Made by a program: the position numbers and the translations under genes | The notes under the pieces: model-generated | Seen by the model: the letters and a program-made list of their open reading frames with translations, nothing else | The model's database searches: none | What the model was told of the DNA's origin: nothing | Assembly (NCBI GenBank): GCA_022478985.1 | Contig: JAKSZP010009659.1 | Coordinates: 1-64,000 of the forward strand | Direction of reading: 5' to 3' | Origin: Massospora cicadina | Taxonomy: Eukaryota > Entomophthoromycota > Entomophthoromycetes > Entomophthorales > Entomophthoraceae | DNA length: 64,000 bases | Part shown: positions 24,480 to 36,462 of the stretch, piece after piece | How positions within the stretch are numbered: position 1 is the stretch's first letter | Layout of the letters: every line of letters starts with the position of its first letter

Positions 24480-25010
24480 CCCGCTCAGTGGACAATCTCA
24501 TAATCATAACCCTGGAACCTAAGTGCCCATCAGGCCAGTCATCCTTCTAGCTCTCTCAAATTGTGAAGCCAACGCAATGAAAAGTGGTCCATCACCACTT
24601 TAAAGTGCATTCCATGGATGTACACCCAAAACTGCTTACATGCATAAATGACCGCAAGGCATTCACACTCAGTCACGGTGTAGTTCACTATCAGTGGCTG
24701 AGAGTGTCCAGCTCACATATGCCACCAGATGTTCATCACCAAGTTTGTCACTTGGCTTAATATGGCGCTGATCGCCATCAATAAAGCATCAGTTTGAATA
24801 ATAAACTCCTGATTGAAATTAAGATATTTTAGAATTGGAGAATCTATTAAATACTGGCATAGTTTATCAAAGGAGTCCTGGGCCTCTTCATTCCATACAA
24901 ATCCTTTTTTCTGATCCTTTAATAAATGGAATAAGGGCTCAGCTATTTGGGCGAAGTCCCAAATAAATCTTCTGTAGTATTCAACTATCCCAAGGAACAC
25001 TTGGATGTCT
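24480..25010 (-). pseudogene. E4 RNase H remnant
   Basis: Frame 25000-24713 starts MFLGIVEYYRRFIWDFAQIA (connection, the family FLG..NYYRRFI block), then KGFVWNEEAQDSFDKL and a QTDALLMAISAILSQ strand with the first RNase H Asp. Past a stop the - strand continues with TECECLAVIYACKQFWVYIHG and DHFSLRWLHNLRELEG (about 24680-24540), giving the Glu helix and the DH motif. All domain blocks can be traced; the frame is broken at least once. Confidence 0.8.
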
Positions 25011-25147
25011 CAGAAACTCTTTGGCACAGACATCCGTTCTATGACTTCTATCTTCTAGGCTTGCAGCTGTAATCTACTGGAGTTGATTATGAATCCCAGA
25101 TATTCCAACTCTTTTTTTAAGGAAGTGGCACTTCCTTGGCTTGATCT

Positions 25148-25729
25148 TTAGATTGGCTGTAATAGTCGCTTAAATTCTTCCTCCAAGTGGTGCAAGTGAT
25201 CAGTAAACGTTCTACTGAACACGTGTATTCCGTCCAGGTATACCAGGATGCACAACAACTTCAAGTCACTCAGTATCGCATCCATGGCCCTCTGAAACGT
25301 TATAGGCGCATTACATAGACCCTGGGGCATTCTCGTCAGTTGGTATAGCCCCCACGCGGTAATGATTGCGCATTTTTCCTGGTCCTCCTTTGGCAAGTCA
25401 ATCTGCCAATATCCCAAGATCAGATCCATCGTGGAGAAATAATTCGCTTCTCTTAATTGATCTAGCACATTGTCAATCCTTGGTAGTGGATATGAATCCT
25501 TCTTTATAATTTTATTCGGCTTCCAGTAGTCAATCACCACCCAGTTGGAGCCATCCTTTTTCTTCACAATCAGAATTGGACTCGCCCAGGGACTTGATGA
25601 CAGAACTAGAAGCCCATGCTTCACTAGTTTGCTGATTTTATCCTCCACTACTGCTTCAGTGGCTTTTGATTGGAAGAATGGTCTCATCCTGATTGGCAAG
25701 TTTTCCCCGGTGTCAACCTTGTGGATCAC
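25148..25729 (-). pseudogene. E4 reverse transcriptase, long open frame, catalytic box altered
   Basis: A 193-codon open frame. In order: RPFFQSKATEAVVEDKISKLV (fingers helix), SSPWASPILIVKKKDGS, DSYPLPRIDNVLDQL, YFSTMDLILGYWQIDL (first catalytic Asp), TRMPQGLCNAPITFQRAM and ILVYLDGIHVFS. The catalytic box is Y-L-D-G where Y-L-D-D is required (codons at 25240-25229 on the - strand), so polymerase activity should be absent. Length and motif order are otherwise normal for Ty3/gypsy. Downstream comes the thumb and RNase H in a new frame. Confidence 0.87.
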
Positions 25730-26014
25730 ATCTCATTCGCATCCCAAATTGTGTTCATCCTGAGTGAACACTTCCTAATACTTTTCAAATAGTTCAATAA
25801 CCTCCTCTTTCTGGCCTTCTGACATATCAGCGAGTTGCACTCGATCAACCAATAGGTTGATGCTTTTGGTTACCCTGTCCAGTAATCCCAACTCGTTGAG
25901 AGTTTCAAAATCATGGAATCTCCTCATATTGGCTGTTGGGATCAGATGAACAAATGAGATGATCTGATTCATCTTGATCTTCATCAGTTTTTTACTTAAA
26001 TTCGCCAGAAGAAC

Positions 26015-26816
26015 TCAAATTTCACCATGGCCTGGCATTAGTATCCCAGGAGCCACCCATGGCTCCACTCTGGACTTCTTCCAGAAGCTTCCGATCTCCC
26101 CATACAAAAGCTCAGGAATCTCCAATGTCAACCCCATGTTAACTATCATCTGCGATCCTGGCAGTATGGTCCTCTCATTCTTGTTCCTCAATGGAATTCC
26201 CTGTTTCTCTAGGATTTCCACTGGCATTTTGCATTGCTTCCTACCAACTAATTAGTACTGAATTGGGACAATGCCATCATTGTATATTAGATTGATGAAG
26301 TTGGTTCTCCTATTCAGCGGAGCTTCACCATCCTTCTGATATACCAATGATAACGTCTGACCCAATATGGTCAACATATTATCCTCAAATTTACATTTAA
26401 CTCCGTATTTGTGTAGAAACTCCATTTCAATCAGAATGGCATAGTTTTGGTTGGCCAAAACTATTGTGGTGCAGATACCACCAACGACCCAAAACATAGT
26501 GGCAATGTGCTATATGCTCCACAGGAGATGGTGGTGTTTGGCCCAGCTGTCCCATATTCCTTCTTATGTTCCAAGTCTGTTGAGATCTTCATCCTCGTTA
26601 CCAGCTTGGTTGTGACAATATTGATGGGCGCTCGCTATTGACAATCGCCCTCACTCTTAATTGATTCACTTGTATGTCTATATACATACACTCAGAGTAT
26701 TTCAATATAGTGTTTACTGAGTGAATAGCGGCGTTATTAGCCAAATCGAGGGTGTGAATAATTTGCACTGATAAATCAGGAAATGATTTCTTTATCACGC
26801 TGAGGGGGATTGACAA
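26015..26816 (-). pseudogene. E4 protease remnant with dead active site
   Basis: Frame 26816-26598 ends in YIDIQVNQLRVRAIVNSERPSI. This is the strand and active-site loop of a retropepsin where D-S-G is expected; N-S-E is present, so both catalytic Asp and Gly are lost, each by one G-to-A change. The next frames (26497-26252, 26227-26015) continue the fold (VLANQNYAILIEMEFLHKYG) and the linker to RT. The protein would have matured Gag-Pol. Confidence 0.78.
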
Positions 26817-27039
26817 ATTGGCCTCATCTAATTGGATGTCAGATAATTCTTCAGGATTCTCGGTGGTTCAAATCTTGTCTGCCAGTTGTTGGGCGTACAG
26901 CTGGGCAACTTCCTGGATTATCTCGGGGTCAATTCTCTTTGCCCCGACTCTTGTCACAGCATTTACATCAAAATTGACCACCTGATACAGCTGATCTTGC
27001 TCATTATCTACAAACAGATTGCTAATATCAATTCCTTGG

Positions 27040-28340
27040 TCATAATGTCAGGAGGAAAAGGCTTCTATGCAGCTCTATACTGTTCCTTGTCAGGGCTGCG
27101 GGCTCTTTTCCCAATTCCTTGGTGGCTGCTGACTCCTTTTCCTGGACCATGTTGATCTGATCCTTCAGCTTCTTACAGTGCATGGCGAAATGTCCTTTCC
27201 CGCCACATTGGTAGCAGACCTTTTCCTTCTTATTCAACCATCTTATTTCTTTGGGCTTATTTCCTAGCATGGTTCAATTGGTAGCCACCTTAGCTCCTTC
27301 ACTTCCCTTTGTGGTATTTGGATTGCATACCAGATTGAATTTGAAGCTTCTATTTGGGGCATCAAATGTCACTCCTAAAATCTAAAATTATCTACCATTT
27401 GTTAGGTAGTTATTTCCGTCACAAACACAAAAGACATCATGCAATACAAATTGTGATAGGGCCAGAGGGCCGCTTGCAAGGCGATTCTGGAATCAAAGTC
27501 GTCCAGTACTTTTTCTCTGACCAGGATCTGCGACTCCTGGTAAAATCGATCTGCAAAGCTAGCTAGAGAATCATCTTTATGGAACTGGAATCCCATAAAT
27601 TCCTGTTTGTGCTTTGACATGTGTCAAACTCCCAAACTCTTTCATGATGTCCGCCTTTGCCTCAGCATATGACCAGCTGTCTCCCTCCATATGAGTTAAC
27701 ATGAAGTTCTTACAGTCGGTGTCTAGGCAATTCATGACCATCAACGCCTTTTGATGATCCCTGTAGCTATACATGGTCATGTCAAACAGTCAGAAAAACG
27801 CTGGGGCGTTATCCCAATGGAATGTTGGCAATTTTGGCATTGCCTTAAATTCCTCTGATCTATCTCTGACTAATTCTCTCGTTTTGGCCATTTGGCTAAC
27901 TTGAGGAGTGACTTAAGGCATTATATCTTAAATGGCAGCAAAAGTGGGTGGCATGTTCCTTGGTGTATTTAACTTCCCAAGTATTATGGAGAACTTCTTT
28001 CTTTGGCATCGCTTTCCATATCAGGCTCACAAACACATTTTTGGGCTTTAAGTTTCTCCACTTGTTTAATTAGTCACTCTATATCCACGCTGAGCTTTCT
28101 CAAATGAACGCAATCTGCTTTTTACTCCATTTTCAGGTATAAGACCTCTCAAACGAGGTCCCCTTCTTTCTTCTTCAATTAAGTTACTTTCCCAAGTAAC
28201 TCGTTCCCAAAGCTTGCAACATTATCTATCCCTTCCTCCACCTTGGCGACTCGTTCTTCCAAGGCTGTGAATTCCCGGTGATCCACTGAGTTTAGGGCAT
28301 TCTGGTTCACATTGGCTAACTCAGTCCACAGTTTGTGTTA
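27040..28340 (-). pseudogene. E4 gag remnant with intact zinc knuckle
   Basis: On the - strand, frames 27780-27577 and 27620-27402 give capsid-type sequence (NCLDTDCKNFMLTHMEGDSW, then FDSRIALQAALWPYHNLY). Frame 27270-27040 holds CYQCGGKGHFAMHC (27216-27175), a perfect C-x2-C-x4-H-x4-C knuckle followed by a basic/acidic tail. The upstream part (28340-27790) has stops. Gag builds the particle and the knuckle binds RNA. The knuckle type (KGH) differs from that of E2, E3 and E9, so E4 belongs to another lineage although it shares the primer site. Confidence 0.82.
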
Positions 28341-28383
28341 ATCGTCTTTTTATTACATTCTTATAAATTCTTCAACTAAACTA

Positions 28384-28401
28384 CCCCTGTAGTGAGCACC
28401 A
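28384..28401 (-). other. E4 primer-binding site
   Basis: The - strand reads TGGTGCTCACTACAGGGG three bases after the LTR end. TGG at the start fits pairing to the CCA end of a tRNA; the primer tRNA would end in AGTGAGCACCA. The same 18 bases occur at 50911-50928 in E9. Confidence 0.8.
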
Positions 28402-28404
28402 ACT

Positions 28405-29553
28405 TGTAAAAATTTACTGGAGGGTTATTATTGGTAAACAACCTAGTAATCTTTTTATGCACGGTTTTTTTCACTTTTGCACTTTTGTCACGTTGTATAG
28501 TATAATAGATTATTGATTGATAATAGTATGGTAACTATTACTGTAGTTGAATGGAATTCTTATATCTCAGCCCAACGCTCAGCTAGTATTCCAGATTAAA
28601 TACTTGTGATGTCCTGATCGTAGGGATTCATTCCCTCGTTCTGTCCAACCCAATCTTCGCTGAGATTCCCTGGTGACAGTCTCTTTGGTCCAACACACAG
28701 TTGGCAGCAATACCTGATTGTGTCTCCTTCTTCTCTAGATCCCCACTCAGATCTTTACTCTTTTCTATAAGAGTCTTCCAATTATTGCACACATCAATAA
28801 TATTCTTGGGAAGAATATTACAATGAACACTGAAGATAGTGTACTAATTAAACTATATACTGGATGAACAACTTAGAACTATATATCTGTAATATGCTCT
28901 AATTATCTGTTTTTTATTATAGTGAATCCTAAGGAATTTATAGTGGGGATTTGGTCATCTAACCCTTGGTTGACACCTCTTCAATGAAACGGCAGCCGTT
29001 GCCATTAGATCACCCATCCTCATCTTAGCAGCGATGGTCTTCCCCATCCTGGCTAGGATTCCGTCATTGGACATCCTTGAGACCTAAACAATTAGAGTCA
29101 GAAAATGTGTCCCTAACGGTTTCCTCTTGATCCAAGGGAACCAAACATATTTGGCTAGCGACATGCTTAGGTAATGAGACTTATTACCCATTAAGGCCAG
29201 TCATGCACCAATCAATTGATTTGCTAGTTGCAGGCGTCATCACTCGCCTTGCAACTTGCTATTCATTCCCAATCAGTTGGTGATGAAACCTAACCAATCC
29301 CAATTGGTACACCTGATAGTAAATCACTATCAGATGACCCTATTTTTGTTGTCAGCTCCGCCCGATGAGATCTTAAGTATTTGTCCTGATTGGTCCCCAA
29401 CAGATATGACCAGGCAACTATCCCAAAATCCCCCAAACGTAGTTACTCCAAAGCTCAGGCTAACCAATTTACAATTCACTTAGCTTTAGGGAATTTTCCC
29501 CTAGTGATTTCTGATAATCTAGTAGGCTGGGAATATGGTCAAAAATCCCAAAA
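28405..29553 (-). repeat. E4 5' LTR (right on the + strand)
   Basis: Aligns with 20026-21173 throughout, for example GGGATTCATTCCCTCGTTCT (28622-28641 and 20247-20266). The end CCCAACA has become CCCAAAA. Many transitions separate the copies, so the element is not recent. Confidence 0.92.
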
Positions 29554-31560
29554 AGTGTCCTTTGGTTACCTCCTAACCCACAACATGGTCCTTATATAGA
29601 TAATTCAAGCATCATCATGGTATATTGAAAAAAAAATTTGTAAGTTTTAAGGCGTTGTGATACATACATTTAGAATCTGGTGGTGTATGGTCAGACTTCT
29701 GGAAGTTGAGTCCTCTTGCACAACCAGAGACCTTTGGTTATCCTATTAAGTTTAGTCTGGGAACCCTGGACTTCCAAATGACCATTTCAAAAACCTTTTT
29801 AAAAGGTCATCTTTTAGAAGTTAATCAATAAGTAATTGTTTGCCCTAACAGACCTGACTAGACATCCGTTAAGATTATTCTTATGATGGGATATAACAGT
29901 CAGTTGATTGTAGATATATTTTTGGGTGAATTAATTTAGATATTTTCTTGATCAATAGTCATAATGCTATATTTGATATAATTTATTACCAAGTTGATAG
30001 CATCAGGAAAATTATAAAAAATATATTTAGCTAAATTTATTCCTAATCCTAGTAGCCAATCACATTTCAATAGTTTTTGGAGTTGGGAAATTTTAGACTC
30101 GCCATGCCTAATGTAAGAACAATTTACTTATCTCTTTTTTGCTATGTTGAGGCTGAGGTTACGCCCCATTACTCTCCATCCTATGATTTTATAGCTCTAT
30201 TTACCCTTTTAAATAGCCCATCTGTAATAAACAAAATTTACAGAGTGTATCTTATTTTATAAAGCTTAGCTGATTCGGGCTAATATATATGGGAGGGAGT
30301 TGAAGGCCTGGAACCCCACATGGCGTTGGAACCTGTCCACAATGTGAGCTGCCACAAGCATGTGTTATCCTATCCACCCAGGTCTAGTGTAGTTGGAATA
30401 TTGGCCCCAACAATGTGGAGTATAGTTTATAGGCCCTGTATTCATGTACAGCTGAGCAGAGGCTGGCATGGCACAGTTGCCCCTGAATCTTACATCATGC
30501 TATTATAAAATTAATTTCTACTATTAGGCTCTTGTAATCCTGTTAAATTGTAGGGGTTTTAGATGCGTCATCTTCTTGGGTGGTTACTTTTCCAGGTCCA
30601 GCACTCACCAATTAATGATACCTATAGATTGAAATATCTCTTCAATAGGTCAGTTGTTCCACTTCTATGGTTTATGATGCCCTGAGATGCCTTTTTTATT
30701 ACATGGTCACTGCTCACAGCTAAAGTTATCTAATCTAGCCAGAAAAGATAATGAGCAAGTGAGTTATTTTTAGATAGATCTTAAAGTATCATGATAAGTT
30801 TTAAAATACAGCGGCAAACAAATTTTCTATAAAGTTAGATATAGTAACTTATGAGATTATTAGTTATAATTGAGCAAATTGTTTATATGTATTGGGTTAA
30901 TGAGTCAGCGCACATACATCAAATGCTAATTGTTGATATACTTGGCTCTTAGTTCCATCTAGAGTGTGAGGCTCAATACCTTTCTAAATCAAGATGAATG
31001 TTTTAATCTTCTGTCATCTTTAAGATTGAGTTAATGGGGGAAAGATACAGAACCTATAACCCCATAAAAATTACAAAAATAAAGGTAGAGTTAAGTAATT
31101 ACAGCCAGGGAATCATTCTACTCTAAGACTATCTCTATAGTTCTCATAGAAAGACTATAATGATCAAGTTCATTATGGTAATTATATTAGTGAACCATCA
31201 GGATCTATTTGTGAGCTGATAATAATATGTATTATGATGGTTATAAGTCATAGGTGGTCCTGAAATAAAATGAACTGTTTCTTCACTTTAGTTACAATAA
31301 TTGACACTTTCCTTACAAGACGCTCCTAAACCTTTATCAGTAGAAAAGTACCCTATACTTGATTTGGTCAAGTTCAATCCTTGTGTGGAAAGTATAATAA
31401 AGCTAGGAGTTTTGTTTACTACCTTTTCAGACCTTTATATATCTTACTTGATGCATTCTAAAGCAAAAAAAGGCCTAATAGTAATTTAGTGAACAAAGTT
31501 GCCATATGGCTGTATATAGTTAATAAAGCTTATAGCTGTAACTTAGTTTTAGACACAGGT
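29554..31560. other. Intergenic spacer with right copy of the diverged repeat
   Basis: AT-rich sequence without a supported gene. About 29600-30650 aligns in direct orientation with 18990-19945; the most similar part is around 30300-30560. After 30650 I see nothing: several ORFs of about 60 codons (such as 31301-31489) have no motif and resemble chance reading in AT-rich DNA. Confidence 0.55.
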
Positions 31561-32635
31561 TGCTGATAAAAGCCCAATATAAGGGGTTTTTTTGGCCTAT
31601 GGAAGAAACCCTCCTTGAAAACCCTCATTTTGATAATAAAAATATTTGTACTAATGAACTAGCTAACTTAACAAAGATTAAGTCTAAAAACGTGACCAGC
31701 ATTCAAAATGTTTTAAAAATCTGAAGCCACTTTTATAGGCTTTAAAGGGCCTAAAATTCCTGATGACCAAGACTTTTATATACCCTCTGGCTGCTTCTAT
31801 GATTTATCATTCAGACAACATAACTTCATAAGACCTGCAAGTATTATATACCGGTCCAGATGACTATACATATATGCTACAGACAATACCTTGGAGGAGC
31901 TCCTTTTTATACCCTTGCGTTTGACTAAAAATGTTGTAACAATTGCTTAAACCCATCCTCAGAGAGTTTCCCTATTTGTACAAAGCTTAGCAATGTGGAT
32001 GTTACCAAAATAGGGCGTAAATTATTTTATGCAAGATCCATCAAAAGATACTATGGTTGTAAACAAGCAGACGCAGCAGCCACAATGGTCATGAGAACAC
32101 TAGGAGAAGACAGAGAAACATACACGCAGTCACAATCAGGCCAGAGCTCCATAAAATTTAAGAAAGAAGCCCATAAAGATTTCAGAGTTTCTTCGAATTT
32201 GGACTCCGTTGGGCCTGAGCCAAGCAGCAAATGCATAATTACATTATGAGAAAATCTAGATTAAACAAATCAAATCTAATTTGATCACCCTAATTTCCCA
32301 AATACTATATTTTCTATGGTCATATCACTAAAGTAACATCTTTCAAAGAATCAGCTTTTTATTGTCAATTTTAATTAATGCCAATAACTCCATAGTATAC
32401 TTATATTGCAAAAGGTTCCTATGTGATCTTTGTGTTGCCTTTAGAGGTTAAAAGAGTTCTAATGTGCTTGGGAGAAGCCCCAATATGTTTATTCCAAGGC
32501 TATAAAATGGTTAGGCACGCTTGGAACCATGGGAAGTATTCATATGTGTGTAAGAACAAGACCCTCTAATTTTCTTAGTGACGAACCTTGTGAACAAATG
32601 AACAAATCGTTTGTCATTAGATTCGCCAAACATCA
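31561..32635 (+). repeat. E5 5' LTR
   Basis: It aligns with 48868-49945. Landmarks shared by both are AAAATCTGAAG(C/T)C (31715 and 49028), GGCCTAAAATTCCTGATGACCAAG (31749, one change at 49069) and AACAAGACCCTCTAATTTTC (32554, with changes at 49861). A 255-base + strand ORF in it (31995-32249) is not kept open in the partner and is probably incidental. Confidence 0.82.
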
Positions 32636-34440
32636 GCTCCCCATGAGCGAATGGGACACTTCAAAAAAAATATGCTCACTAAAGGGGGCACCACTGAGTG
32701 ACTGCAGAGATTTCTACAAAAATACCATGGAATTGTAAGATGACGAAGAACTCTCAGGAATTTTGAGCCTGGAGAGTATGTACTGTGTCATGGAAGCTAT
32801 TATAAGTATACTGGAGAATAATTTATTTTCCTCTGGAAGGAGCCTTACCAGTATACAGAAACTACAAGAATTTCAATTACAATATTGAAACGCAAATAAG
32901 TGAGTTGAACCCCTTTTTAAGAGGACAGGTGCCTAAGAAATCTACAAGTCAATCAGGATGACGCCACATGAGATAATAGTATAATTTTACAATCAAAGTA
33001 GATATAAATGAAGATAACGATTATGCCAAAGATTATAAATGTTGACACCCTTTTATGCCTTTGGGGGGTGATAAATTACTATTAACCAATGATGGAGTAA
33101 ATCCATCTGAATTCCTATGATGGAGTAATGACTAAAAGCCCAACCAAACAATGTATCTTAACAGAAGCAAGCAACACTTCCATCTGAATATTACATAAAA
33201 AGGCAATCAATCAAGATCAAAAGATTTTAGAACCCTGAAACAAGGAGCATTGGAGCAGAGCATTGTAAAAAAATTTCCTGATCAGCATAATACCAAATTG
33301 GGTGAGGAATCAATAACCATTTATAGTGCTTTAAGCCCCAAACTCAGAATCTGGGATTGGACAAGGGGCTACTAAACATCCTGGAGCAGGGATGTCCAAT
33401 GTGAAACAGAGCTTGTGAAAAAAGAAATAAGCTAAATGGATGATGCCACCAAGGCAAAGATCAAGAAGAGATTTACAAAGGTATATAGAGCCCCTACAAT
33501 AAAATCACCTTCTATTTCCATTTTACATTAATTTCTATTTACCTTGTATCTTTAAAGTACACAAGAAGTATAGGATACTTTGAGTTTTCTTTATAAAAAA
33601 AATCTAATACCACAGAATCTAAGCTTTACTTTTTGTATATACTTTTTTGTAAAGTGAAGAGATTTCCATTACCCAGTTTAGGATTTAAAAAATATGACAC
33701 TCATGAGGTAAGATACCTTGGTTGCTATTAATTCCAAGGGAGAGGTTGAAAAGGCTTTCAGTTAAGTCTTATGCTAGAGCTAATGTACATAAATTATGTC
33801 TAAGAGTTTTAATAAGATTCTTCCAGCTGGGAGATGAGAAGTTTATCCAAAAATTGATGCTACACCGGATAATATCTGAAGTGAAGTTACTTAAAAGAGA
33901 TTAACACGCCCTTCAGAAGGTCGCCTGTTTTCTAATCTGAGTTCAACAGAACCCTTAACAGAAACTTGCTCACCAAAGTCAAGCTATCAAAGGCTGACGT
34001 GCTGACTTACTGAATAATCAAGAATTGAGGATAAATTAGCTACCTTGATTATTGAGCCAAATAAGATTTATAACATCACTAGCACAGTAAAGAACTTAGG
34101 GGCTGGTATGACTTAAGATTAATAAGTTGAAATCCTTGGATAGTGAGAACAAAAAAAAACTGTATAAAGTCTAAACTTTATTTTTACCAAGCTGTAAAAC
34201 CACAATGACAACTTTGAATGCTTGAAAAAGGCGTTGTCAACATGCAAGTGCAACATCTGCCACAACTCAAACCGTTATCTACTTTGTGAGGACGCACTAC
34301 TAGTATCTATACCACATCAGCTATGGTAGTATAACCTAAATGTCAAAATTGAACCTGAAGAAGATCCCAATCTTCGCCCTACTTTAAGTCTGAGTTTACT
34401 ACTGGTGAAAGAACTGTAGTCAAATTCCTTAAGTTTTATA
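32636..34440 (+). other. E5 leader, no gene seen
   Basis: Between the 5' LTR and the first gag-like frame lie 1.8 kb of AT-rich sequence. The only frames are about 60 codons or shorter and have no motif. It may be an untranslated leader or gag decayed beyond recognition. Confidence 0.5.
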
Positions 34441-35690
34441 AAAAAACAGCATGAATGGAGCCAGCGACAAGCAGAAAGTCATCCAATTATAAAAATGTAT
34501 GAGCCAAGAAACAAAGGAGGTACTTGAAGCTACACTTCACTTTAATACAATTATGATGAAGTTATAGAGATTCTTATTGTTAAGTTTGGAAGTGCATAGG
34601 ACGTTCAAAATATGAAGCAAGAATTATTTATTATGAGAATGAGGAAGTCTTAATCAGTTGTGGACTACAAAACTGGTTATATCTCAAAGTTTAACAGCTT
34701 TGGATAGTTAAAGCCTTAGACTTAGTCACTGCAAAAATTGTCTTGTTTAATTTTCTGGAATTGCATTCGCAACACCTGATGCACAAGACTATAACCATGG
34801 TCTTCTCTGAATCATTGAAGCCCATTAAGTATTCTATTATTCATTTTAAAGCCGCTTATAATATGGAGTCTAGACACCAGAACCATCAGAATTATAAGCA
34901 ATACTGCTTTAATTATAGTTCTGTTTGCATTTCTCAAAATTGCAATGATAAGCCTATTTATTATGCTTACTGTCAAATAGAATGAAAGTAGCTAATGTCC
35001 GCCAAATTAAAATAAAACAACTTTCAGCAAGGGGTAAATTCTGGAGAAGATGTTTTAAGCTAAAAGAAGAAAATAAAGACAAAAGTAAAGGGAAAATTGC
35101 AGAAACATTTAATGGGTTTTACACCGCGCAACATTGTGATTGATGACAAGAAGCCTGGTTCACAGGTTAGTTTCAGTATACTATGACATCAGAGCTCCAG
35201 GTGAAGAGGTTGTGCCTGCCTGCCTCATACTTAAGCAAGATGATTTTAAGCTCACCAAGCAGTCTTACATGTCTCAAGCTTCTAAATCTACTCAGATAGT
35301 TAACATTATCGTGGATGGGCAGAATCACATGGATAACACGTTTAAGAATATCAATTGAAGATTGAAAGTCACATGTGGCTTTTAAGGAGTCATGCTTTTC
35401 TAAGGAGTTAGGAGGATTAAGTCAAACAGTCAGTGAGATTTTACCACGGACAGGACCATTGGAAAGATCATTACAAAGTTGAAGTCACCATCTAAAAGGC
35501 TAAGTTTTAGCAGTACTGTATACCTAAGCTTGAGGTACTTTATGATGAGGGACTGTGTTATAATCACCAAGGTTTATGGATTATATTGTCTTATCATGTA
35601 TGAACAATCTTATGTATACCTGTGCTCCAGAGAACATTATGTCTTCCAAGGTCATGAAGAGATTGAAGTTTGCCCCAAACATTGATTACC
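34440..35690 (+). pseudogene. E5 gag and protease-region remnant, cut by E6
   Basis: Frames 34743-34985 and 35140-35358 are open stretches in gag position. The first contains a Cys/His-rich end (YCFNYSSVCISQNC followed by YYAYC) that may be a degraded zinc knuckle; I cannot fit it to C-x2-C-x4-H-x4-C. The second (VVSVYYDIRAPGEEVVPACL-like) and 35479-35685 lie where protease is expected. The coding trace stops at the CCAGG target duplication of E6 (35689-35693) and should resume after 39530. Assignment rests mainly on position. Confidence 0.5.
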
Positions 35691-35693
35691 AGG

Positions 35694-36443
35694 TCTCAGG
35701 ATTTCCCTATGTAAATTATAAGCCTTGTCCTGGGGAGAAGGTTGACATATACGGCTGTGCGTGACTTGACCTTCAGGCTACTCAAATGGTCCCATAATCC
35801 CCAAATTAAGGTTTGAGCTTACATCATCAATTTAGGTTTAATTTGGAGTCTTACCTGAATTACTCCAAATTTGGCTAATAATCAATAAAAATAATATTTA
35901 CTGATAATTCACCTAATTTCAGGGCAACATTCACATGACTCCATCACCTGTTGCCCAAAGCTCCCAATATCTTTATCAGCTATTCATCTTGGATGCTAGC
36001 AAGTTAGACCTCTAAACCTAACTATTGAAAGAGATCCTACTTAAGGTCAATACTGAATTGCCTTATTATATGAAACTATCACGAGGAGATCAAGAAGCTC
36101 AGCTGACCTTCCAGGTGGGGCTGATGAAGGACAAACCTTTGGAAATTAAGAATGAACAATGCTTTACTCTTCGTCATTACTAATTAATTATGATGCCTTT
36201 TTAATTTCAACAGTACTATAAATAGTACTGTCTTATTTTTAATAAATAACTTTTTATAACAGATTATATTATTATTTATTTATATATTATTTAGTTGTAC
36301 TTTATTCTAATGAACAAAGTCTCGTCTATCTCTGCGTCTTATGAGCCCTTGTCCTCTTGGATGACTATAGCCTTCTGCAGTCAGCTACTATGTCATGATC
36401 CCCAGCGTTAGCACCTGCAAGTGCAACTTGTGGAGTTGCAACA
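35694..36443 (+). repeat. E6 5' LTR
   Basis: Aligns with 38785-39525; shared blocks include GGTTGACATATAC (35740 and 38830) and TTTATTCTAATGAACAAA (36301 and 39387). An ATAAATAGTACTATCTTATTTTT-like block (36216, 39310) may be promoter-related. Confidence 0.9.
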
Positions 36444-36462
36444 TCTGGTGCTCGCTACTGGG

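Larger units (their letters stand above)
20026..29553 (-). mobile_element. E4: 9.5-kb Ty3/gypsy retrotransposon
   Basis: Complete element in - orientation with LTRs 20026-21173 and 28405-29553, equal in length to within one base. On the - strand the LTR starts TGTTGGGAT and ends TTACA. The 3' LTR is preceded by GGCAAGAGGGGGGATG (21189-21174), a textbook polypurine tract. The 5' LTR is followed by AGT and TGGTGCTCACTACAGGGG (28401-28384), a primer site identical in 18 bases to that of E9. Gag, protease, RT, RNase H and integrase follow in order. Between integrase and the 3' LTR lie about 1.7 kb more than expected. Flanking five-mers AATTT and AGTGT match at only three positions. Confidence 0.9.

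Noticed and set aside
31995..32249. 84-codon ORF in the E5 LTR as a gene
   Set aside because: The corresponding part of the other LTR is not open, and no motif is visible.
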